Positions 54,703 through 62,600 of a stretch of DNA of 64,000 bases are shown one piece after another. The notes under the pieces are model-generated. The model saw nothing but the letters and a program-made list of their open reading frames with translations, ran no database searches and was not told the DNA's origin. The position numbers and the translations under genes are program-made. The stretch's first letter is position 1. Each line of letters begins with the position of its first letter. Source of the DNA: Flammeovirga sp. EKP202 (lineage in GTDB: Bacteria; Bacteroidota; Bacteroidia; Cytophagales; Flammeovirgaceae); the NCBI RefSeq assembly GCF_014534745.1, contig NZ_JACVVP010000003.1, positions 62,001-126,000 of the forward strand, written 5' to 3'.

Positions 54703-57666
54703 ATGAAACAAATAAGACTAACTATCCTACTTTATGTAGCATTGTTGCTGAGTCATTGTGTCTCAGCCCAAGTAAAAAACACTTCAATAACAGAAGTTGA
54801 TCTATCCAATACTTCTAGTGCACTTACTACTCTATTTAATTTTGGAGTACCTTCCATTTCTTCATTAAGTACGTTTACTTCAGTAGAACTTGATCAAAAT
54901 TTTTCCAATCCATTTGAAGAAATTGAAGTCGAAACCATCGCAAAATTTCAAAGAAATGAAAGTGTTTGGTCTGAAATACGATGGGTGATACCCGAAGGAA
55001 CAGCCTTTGATTTTTTGACTGAGAAAAGCTTTTCAATAGCCCTTTATTTTGATCAGCCAAGCACCGATAATGTGAATAAAAATATCTGGTTGATCTTAAG
55101 AAAAGATGGAACTACAACTGATCAGAAAGTAATGAGAACAGAGATTATCGCTTTTGATCAATGGGATGAATACAGCTTTGATTTTTCTAATTTTACAGCA
55201 GAAGAATTAGAAGGTTTTAATACCGTGTCTTTATTTATAGCACCACAAGATACAGAAGGGCTTTCCACAGGATTATCCGGTTATATTGCTGAATTAAAAG
55301 GTCCACGTATTCTTTCTGATTTTATAATGACGAGCAATGTAGTAGTAGAAGATGGAAAGAGTATTGTATTGAATGTATTAAGTGCTGACCCCATTTCATC
55401 TTCAGATGATCCTCAATTTGAATTGAAAATTAATGATGAAATCGTAAACGTAACATCTATTGGTATTCAAGAACAGTCCATTCAACTACATCTTGAGAAA
55501 GAGGTCATTTATAATGATAAAGTAGAATTAAGTTATAAAGGAGGAAATATAACGGATAGTGAAGGAAAAGTGTTGACTTATTTCGAAAATCAATTACTTA
55601 TCAACACGGTGCGTTATCAAATAGAGGAAATTTACAGTTTTGGAGCTGAAAATAATTTCCCAACACTCTCCAATTTCAAGTTACAAACCAATATTGTTGA
55701 TAACTTTTCATTTACTGAGGATGTACCCCAACAAAGGATAACTGAAATTGTGAAAGAAGAGGACTTACATTCTTATCTGCAGGTAGATTTAAATGGAGTG
55801 ATTTCCATGCAAAAGGATAAAGTTTTTAGATGTTATATCTATCAACCTTCACAAGACAATATCCCAACCAACAACAATATCAAGTTGAGGGTTTTGGATA
55901 CAGAAGATCCGTCTGATTTTTATACAATCACCAAAAACATCACAGTACAAGACCAATGGGTAGCTTATGAATTTGACTTTTCGCAGATCAACTTCCAAGG
56001 TGACAGCTACAACTTATTAAGGATCTACTTGGGTTCACCAGATACAGATTTTGCAGGAACATCATGTGTTTATTATTTCTCTACTTTAGAAGGACCACCT
56101 GTAAAGTATATCAATGATGCTACATTGTCAGCGATTACAATTGATGGACAACCAATAGAAAATTTTGATTCTTCTCTATTTGAATACGATTTTGAGATAC
56201 CTTATGCACAAGAGGAGTTTCCTTTAATAGAGGCAACGCCAAATAATGCAAACGCTACAGTAGAAGTAGTATCGGCAGAAGAAATACCAGGAACAGTTTC
56301 TATTCAAGTCACTGCAGAAGATGGAACAACTACATTAACTTATCAAGTGAATATCACAAGGGCATTACCTTCACAAAATACAAATGTGACTTCACTTTAT
56401 ATAGATGGAAATGTATACACAGCGTTTGATCAAGCTACAGAATCCTATACATTAGAATATCCTTTCGGAACGACTTCCATTCCTGTTCTGGACTTAAATT
56501 TAGAGAGTGCAGTAGCCACTTATTCTATTATTTATCCTGAGTCACTCCCCGGTACAATAGAAGTTGAAGTAACGGCTCAAGATCCACTGATAAAGAAGAA
56601 GTATACCTTTGAGGTGATCTTACTTTCTCCATCTGATAATGTCAATCTTTCTTCCATTTTTATTGATGGTAAAGCATTGGAAGGCTTTTCAAATGAAGAA
56701 AATAATTATAACGTAGCGTTTGATTTACCCAATACAACTGCCCCATATATCACACTTGTTTTGGAGGATGAAACTACACACGTTCAGATACAACAAGCAT
56801 GGGAAATTCCAGGAGCAGGAGTCATTGAACTTACTGCTCAAGATGGAACGAGAAGAGAAATTACCATTTTATTTATAGTAAATGAGTTACCTTCTTCAGA
56901 TGCATTCATCACAAGCCTTTACCATGATGGAAGCCCAATGGAAGAATTTAACAGTACCGTACTTGATTATTATTTTACAGTTGCTGAAGAAATGCGTCCT
57001 GAAAATCTACCAGACATAACAGAGATTGTAAAGAGTCATTCAGCTTCAACTTTTACGGTTACAAAAACGAATTTTATTCCAGGGACTACTAAAATAGAAG
57101 TGGTTGCTGAAGATGGAATAACGATGAATACCTATCAATTTCATTATCGTTTACCTGTCCTTTCGTCCAATACTCTGCTAAAAGAAATAAGAGTAGACGG
57201 TCAATTATTATCTGACTTCTCCAATGAAATCAATCATTATAGTTTGACAGTAGAAGGCTCTACAATGCCGGAAATAACTGTTGTTACGGAGGATGAAAAT
57301 GCTAAAGTCAATATCATTAAAGCCACTGCTTTTGGTCAACTAACCTTAATCAATGTGATGGCAGAAGACGGGGTAACAAAAAATGTTTTTGCACTATTGA
57401 TTAACAGTACAGCCGATCCAGTTTTATCATTGGATAGTTTAGATGATGCTATTAAAGTTTATGCTGAAAATGATCATAACTTGATAATTGAACAGCGTTC
57501 AGTTCAAAGAAAGTATCAGTTATTGGTCTATGATTGCAACGGCAAAATTGTATATCACGGAGAACATCATCAACCGAAAAATAAAATACCAATCAAGGCA
57601 AAAGGATTGATAATTATACAGGTGGTGTTTGAAAGAAATAGAGTGGTAAAAAAGGTTTGGTTATAG
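54703..57666 (+). CDS. Secreted cadherin-like repeat protein with two binding-like modules
   Basis: The protein has 987 residues with a signal peptide (MKQIRLTILLYVALLLSHCVSAQ). Two copies of the PUL-wide module lie at about 54,800-55,310 (IWLILRKDGTTTDQ, QWDEYSFDFSNF) and 55,620-56,100 (QWVAYEFDFSQI, YYFSTLEGP), with an Ig/SwmB-like module between them. Five cadherin-like beta-sandwich repeats of about 82 residues follow (56,110-57,405), each with (S/L)I.IDG....F and a PGT...V.A.DG signature. The C-terminus (YQLLVYDCNGKIVYHGEH to VVFERNRVVKKVWL) looks like a T9SS sorting domain. I see no catalytic domain. It is probably a surface or released glycan-binding scaffold. A long inverted repeat separates it from the susCD operon. 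Confidence 0.75.
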   Translation: MKQIRLTILLYVALLLSHCVSAQVKNTSITEVDLSNTSSALTTLFNFGVPSISSLSTFTSVELDQNFSNPFEEIEVETIAKFQRNESVWSEIRWVIPEGTAFDFLTEKSFSIALYFDQPSTDNVNKNIWLILRKDGTTTDQKVMRTEIIAFDQWDEYSFDFSNFTAEELEGFNTVSLFIAPQDTEGLSTGLSGYIAELKGPRILSDFIMTSNVVVEDGKSIVLNVLSADPISSSDDPQFELKINDEIVNVTSIGIQEQSIQLHLEKEVIYNDKVELSYKGGNITDSEGKVLTYFENQLLINTVRYQIEEIYSFGAENNFPTLSNFKLQTNIVDNFSFTEDVPQQRITEIVKEEDLHSYLQVDLNGVISMQKDKVFRCYIYQPSQDNIPTNNNIKLRVLDTEDPSDFYTITKNITVQDQWVAYEFDFSQINFQGDSYNLLRIYLGSPDTDFAGTSCVYYFSTLEGPPVKYINDATLSAITIDGQPIENFDSSLFEYDFEIPYAQEEFPLIEATPNNANATVEVVSAEEIPGTVSIQVTAEDGTTTLTYQVNITRALPSQNTNVTSLYIDGNVYTAFDQATESYTLEYPFGTTSIPVLDLNLESAVATYSIIYPESLPGTIEVEVTAQDPLIKKKYTFEVILLSPSDNVNLSSIFIDGKALEGFSNEENNYNVAFDLPNTTAPYITLVLEDETTHVQIQQAWEIPGAGVIELTAQDGTRREITILFIVNELPSSDAFITSLYHDGSPMEEFNSTVLDYYFTVAEEMRPENLPDITEIVKSHSASTFTVTKTNFIPGTTKIEVVAEDGITMNTYQFHYRLPVLSSNTLLKEIRVDGQLLSDFSNEINHYSLTVEGSTMPEITVVTEDENAKVNIIKATAFGQLTLINVMAEDGVTKNVFALLINSTADPVLSLDSLDDAIKVYAENDHNLIIEQRSVQRKYQLLVYDCNGKIVYHGEHHQPKNKIPIKAKGLIIIQVVFERNRVVKKVWL

Positions 57667-58018
57667 GAATGGTCTATTAGAGCTAATTTTTAAACCACTA
57701 AAACATTTGGAAAAAGTTGTGAATATTTAGATTAGAAGGAAAATAGCATAGAATAATTTTTAGTTAGATGTAAGGTATTTTGGGAAATAAAATTTCAATA
57801 AAGCCCCTCAATTCACTATAAAACCTTAATTTTACACGTCTTTTTAAACTTTTTCACCTTATGTATTTTTAGACCACTCTTTGTAATTTATAGACAATAA
57901 AGTTAGTAGGTGTGTGAATTACATTTGTTACATAGGAAATCAGAACAACCGGAAGATATAAGCCGACTTGTTTAAGATATAATATTAGATTTTTTAATCT
58001 TTCAATGATTTAACTGAA
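57667..58018. other. 352-base intergenic region with promoter
   Basis: Beyond the candidate HTCS site and -7 element described separately, the region is AT-rich. I see no open frame with coding character and no strong terminator after 57666. Confidence 0.5.
57872..57927 (+). promoter_or_regulatory. Candidate HTCS operator and promoter of the 444-aa gene
   Basis: GACCACTCTTTGTAA (57872-57886) starts 48 bases before TACATTTG (57920-57927). A second half-site, gacaa, lies 21 bases on at 57893. Confidence 0.67.
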
Positions 58019-59353
58019 ATGAAGAATTTTATCTATTTATCACTATTCTGTACTTTTTTACTTGTATCTAGTCCGTCTATTTTTGGGCAGACAGTATATC
58101 ATGGAAAGAATGGAATTGCAGGTGATTTACAACCTTTCTTAGGAAATTTAAGTACTACAGCTTCTCCATTAAATGACGGGGAGTATTCAATGTTTGAAAA
58201 AGGAAAAGGAGCATATGGTGGAGTAGTGCTTTCATTGCCAGCTTTACTTGATTTATCAGGTAGTAGAGTTTTTAAGGTGACTGCATTAGTGAAAAGTCCT
58301 AAAGGTCCACTTAAAAATAACACACTCTTATTGGCAGTAAGAAACGAGGCTAACGATGGAATGACTCAGTTAGCCCAAATGCAGAAAGTAACAAAATATG
58401 ATGAGTGGGTTACTTATTCATTTGATGTTTCAAACAATCCACTAAAAACTGATTACTCGAAATTAGTGTTGATTATGTCTCCTAAAGATGATGACGGAGA
58501 GGCAGTAGGTGTAAAGGTTTTCTTTAAAGAAATCAGTGGACCTGGTATTACTTCTGAAGATGTATTGCTCAATGCGAAAACAAATTTAGAAGGAAATCAA
58601 GTGATCTTAGATGTAGTTACAAAAGATGACTTAGATACTAAAACTAAAAAGCCTGTCTTTAAAGTGATCAAAAATGGTTATAAAAATGTAGCTATTGAAA
58701 ATGTAACTGTAGAGGCAAAAAGAATAATCATTGATTTAGAAAAGCCATTTAAAAGAAGTGAAGATGTGAAAGTGTCTTACACGAAAGGTAAAATCACAGA
58801 TGTAAGTGGTAAAGAAATCAAGTATTTCAAGCATCAAATGGTTAAAAATGAAGTAGCATTAAAACTGTTGAGATATACTGATTTTGGAGGGAATAATGCC
58901 CACATCAATGGACTTGCTGCATATGGAGGTCAGTTTAGTGCAGGTGTTGCAGATCCTCTTGATGCCAATACTAAAGTAAGTACTTTTACGAAAGGAAGTG
59001 AAGTTTGGTCAGCAATCCGTTTCAAGTTGAATCAAGAGATTGATCCAAAAGTCAATACCGTTTTTAAAGTAAAAGTGTATTGTAAAAATCCAGGCAAAAA
59101 GGTAACGAATAATAAAATCTTTTTGACGCTTCAAATTGATAATACCGTAAAGAATCAGTTAGTACAAAGCACAGATATTCAAGTATTTGACCAATGGGTA
59201 GAATATGAATTTGACTTCACTGGAATGTCACCTAAAGAAGCTACATTCAATAGTGCTTCTATCATGTTAGGAAGCCCTGATAAGGATCACGATGCTGAAG
59301 GTGTAGTTTATTACATCAAAGACCTAAAAGGTGGAGAATTTATCATGAACTAA
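58019..59353 (+). CDS. Secreted protein made of two copies of the PUL-wide binding-like module
   Basis: The 444-residue protein has a signal peptide (MKNFIYLSLFCTFLLVSSPSIFGQ). It consists of module copy one (about 58,090-58,545; LLLAVRNEANDGMTQLAQM, EWVTYSFDVS, VFFKEISGP), an Ig/SwmB-like linker (KVSYTKGKITDVSGKEIKYF) and module copy two (about 58,865-59,340; QWVEYEFDFTGM, VVYYIKDLKGG). There is no catalytic domain, lipobox or T9SS tail. It is the simplest carrier of the module and so the best single protein for testing its ligand. Its own candidate HTCS promoter lies about 90 bases upstream. Confidence 0.72.
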   Translation: MKNFIYLSLFCTFLLVSSPSIFGQTVYHGKNGIAGDLQPFLGNLSTTASPLNDGEYSMFEKGKGAYGGVVLSLPALLDLSGSRVFKVTALVKSPKGPLKNNTLLLAVRNEANDGMTQLAQMQKVTKYDEWVTYSFDVSNNPLKTDYSKLVLIMSPKDDDGEAVGVKVFFKEISGPGITSEDVLLNAKTNLEGNQVILDVVTKDDLDTKTKKPVFKVIKNGYKNVAIENVTVEAKRIIIDLEKPFKRSEDVKVSYTKGKITDVSGKEIKYFKHQMVKNEVALKLLRYTDFGGNNAHINGLAAYGGQFSAGVADPLDANTKVSTFTKGSEVWSAIRFKLNQEIDPKVNTVFKVKVYCKNPGKKVTNNKIFLTLQIDNTVKNQLVQSTDIQVFDQWVEYEFDFTGMSPKEATFNSASIMLGSPDKDHDAEGVVYYIKDLKGGEFIMN

Positions 59354-59664
59354 TTGGCAAAGAATTGAATCCCATCTGAAATAGATGTTGAGGGTGGGAT
59401 TCAATACTTCTCATGATTTGACCTTGCTTATTTCTCTACTTTTATAATACCAAGTTTGTGTAATCACGAACGCTATTTATCGAAAGAACTTTCCTCAAAA
59501 AAGTAAAACTTTCAAACCCGATAAATTACACAACACTATTCTTCAACTCACAAAATGAAGAAACTATTGAAATGAAATTTTTTGAGCTTTTTGAACCTCA
59601 ATTCTTCCCAACAATGAGTTTTAAAACTTTGCTCAATGGAATCATAATACCTAATGGTTAAGAA
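59354..59664. other. Structured 311-base intergenic region
   Basis: Besides the hairpin at 59364-59405, there is a second long-range pair: gtgtaat with tttatcg (59458-59482) against cgataaattacac (about 59519-59531). A 29-codon frame (59572-59661, MKFFELFEPQFF...) ends three bases before the next start and in the same frame. It may be a leader peptide or chance. No TAnnTTTG promoter was found. Confidence 0.4.
59364..59405 (+). terminator. Hairpin after the 444-aa gene
   Basis: attgaatccca (59364-59374) and tgggattcaat (59395-59405) are perfect arms, and a smaller catct/agatg hairpin overlaps the loop. No T-run follows, so terminator strength is uncertain. Confidence 0.5.
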
Positions 59665-62600
59665 ATGAAATTGAATTTTACGAAATCACTTAAAAAAGAC
59701 TTTTTACAATTACTCTGTTTCCTCACGGCTATTGTTATGACCAATACAGTTCATGCACAAGAGTATACAGGACCGTGGGATTTAGACGTAATAAAAGCAG
59801 TACCCAACTTTGAAACGACCACCACTTCTGCTGTTGATGGATTAGAAAGTATTTTCTATGAAAGCATCGATTACAAAGGAGAGGTATCAAAAGTGTATGC
59901 TTATTATGGTTTACCATCAACACCAAAGCCAGAAAATGGTTATCCTGCCGTAGTATTAGTGCATGGAGGTGGCGGTACAGCCTATGATGACTGGGTAAAA
60001 CTCTGGAACGATAGAGGATTTGTCGCTATCTCCATGGATTTAGAAGGACACATTCCTTCATTAGACGATTCAGCAGAAAGAGCAACATTTGAAGGAGCAG
60101 GTCCAGCAAGGACAGGGGTTTTTCATGATAATGCATTACCAATTAATGAGCAATGGTATTATCATGCAGTAGCACAAGTGATCAAAGCACATTCACTGAT
60201 TGCTTCTTTCGAGGAAGTAGATGCCACTAAGATTGGTATTGCAGGCGTAAGCTGGGGAGGTATGCTGACGAGTACAATTGCAGGTTTGGATTTACGTTTT
60301 AAGTTTGCGATTCCAATCTATGGATGTGGTTTCCTAAAAGGAACGGACGGACATATGGGTAATAGCTTGGCTTCTACTGATCAAGATTATGTAAACAATG
60401 CCATGACAAATTATGAGGCATCAGCATATCTACATCAAGCCACTATGCCAATGCTTTTCTTTAATGGAGCCAATGATGCACATTTCCCATTACCTGCCAC
60501 AATGGATTCAAAAAATGCGATTCAAGGTGATGCTTATTTATTTATCAAAGATGGTTTTGGTCATGGGCATTCGGTAGCATGGAACGAAGAAGAAAGCTAT
60601 ATTTTTGCAGATAAAATTATAAATGGAGGCACCCCATTATTACAAATTGATATACCTACTTATACTGATGGAACCAATACAATGTCTGTCAATGTAACGG
60701 ATGCAGGTGCGGGTATTCAATCCGCAACATTCTATTATACAACGGACAGATCGGAAGTATGGAGTAGCAAAACGTGGAGTGCTATGCCTGCAACCATCGA
60801 TGGAGCTACCGTTTCAACCGTAGCACCTGACAATACGTATGCTTCTTATTTTTTAATTACTGACAATAGCGGTTTTAATTTAACTTCTGATGTACACCGT
60901 TTTAAATCATCAGATGCTTCTATATCAGGTTTAAAAGTAGGGGAAAGTACAATCGAAAATTTTGATGTAGGAACCTCAGCATATGCTTTTGAATTACCTT
61001 ATTCAACGAGTGCTTTACCGGAAATTACAGCCATCACAAATGATTACAGTGCTACGGTGGAAGTAACTGCCGGAGAAGAGTTGCCGACTACGGCTACATT
61101 AGTGATTACATCAGAAGACGGAACACAAGAATCAACTTATACGATCGCACTTAGCATGGCATCTGAAGAAGATGTATTGTTTTCTTATTATGAAGAGGGA
61201 CAGTCTGAAATTGCGGAGGTAAGCTATATTTTAATGACTCAAGATACAGAAGCACAAGATCCAACTTTAGGTCCTTGCAGTACGGCTAACTTATTAACAA
61301 GGTTGGACGGAAGGTATGCGAATATGATGTTTGATATTGATGGAAAAATAGATTTTTCAGAAGCTGTTCATTTCAAAATAAGAATGTATGTTGAAGACCC
61401 TGGTAAAACGTTGACTAACAATGAATGTGCAATTGTATTACGTCAAGACGATGTTCCAGAATCTCAGTATCTACTTAACTTCCCTATTGAAAAATTTGAT
61501 GAGTGGGTAGATTACACAATCGAAGTTGACCCTAATGCTTTCAATGAAGATTTGGAGTATATAAATACACTGTATTTCTTCCCAATCATTAATGATATAG
61601 CAGAAGAAGGAGGAGGAATGAAGTTTTATATTGATAAAATTCAAGGTCCAAAAGTTTTACAGAACCAAGTAAAATTGAAAGGAGAAACTTCAGAAGAAGG
61701 CAAAATGATTACAATCTCCGCTTTATCACATTCACCAATTAGCAATATTGAGAACCCTGAATTCCAATTGATGGTCAATAACTCAGCAGTTGGGATAGAA
61801 AGAGTGAAGGTGAAAAACCAAATTATCGAATTGATTTTGGCAGAAGAGGTTAAAGCAGGTCACGGTATTGAACTTACTTTCACAGGTGGTACTATTACAG
61901 ACGAATTAGGAAATTCAGTTGCAGTCAATACCATTATCCCTGTAGAAAATAATACATCAGTTGGTCATTCTTTATATTCATTATACAATGTGGGAGGAAC
62001 ATCTGTTTTGGATTTAGCTTTTGTAAGTTCGGCAACCGTAGATGAAAATGCTCAAAACCCTGATACAAATGGTTACCCTGAAGAAATTGTAGCCAAATAT
62101 GTAAGAGACGACAGTCAATGGTCAGAGGTGCGATGGGATTTACCAGCAGGATCACAGTTTGATTTCACGAGTACAAAAACAGTATCGATGAAGGTATATG
62201 TCAAAGATACTGGAATTGAGAACTTGAATAAGACTGTACAGGTAATCTTGAAAAAAGACAATGATTCACCTACACAGAAATCGGTTTTGGGGACATTAAA
62301 ATGTTTGGATTCATGGCAAGAGTATCAATTTGACTTTTCGGGTTTTACCACTGAAGAGTTAGAGGGGTATAATTCCATTTCTTTTTACTTTGGAGCAAAT
62401 GACAGTAATCCAGATTTTACTGCCACAGGCATGGAAGCTTATTTTGATGATTTAAGAGGACCAAAAGTAATCTCAGACAATATTATCACTTCTTTATCTA
62501 CTGATGTAAGTGGAGGAAAAGTAGTGATGGATGTGGTAAGCTTATCTTCGTTAGTGAGTATTGAGAATACAGTATTTGAGTTGAAGGTGAATGGTTCAGC

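Noticed and set aside
58019-59353. T9SS sorting tail on the 444-aa protein
   Set aside because: The protein ends right after the second module (YYIKDLKGGEFIMN); no sorting-domain strands follow.
59448-59464. Seventh HTCS-like site (taccaagtttgtgtaa) before the giant esterase gene
   Set aside because: The half-site spacing is wrong and there is no TAnnTTTG element 48 bases downstream.
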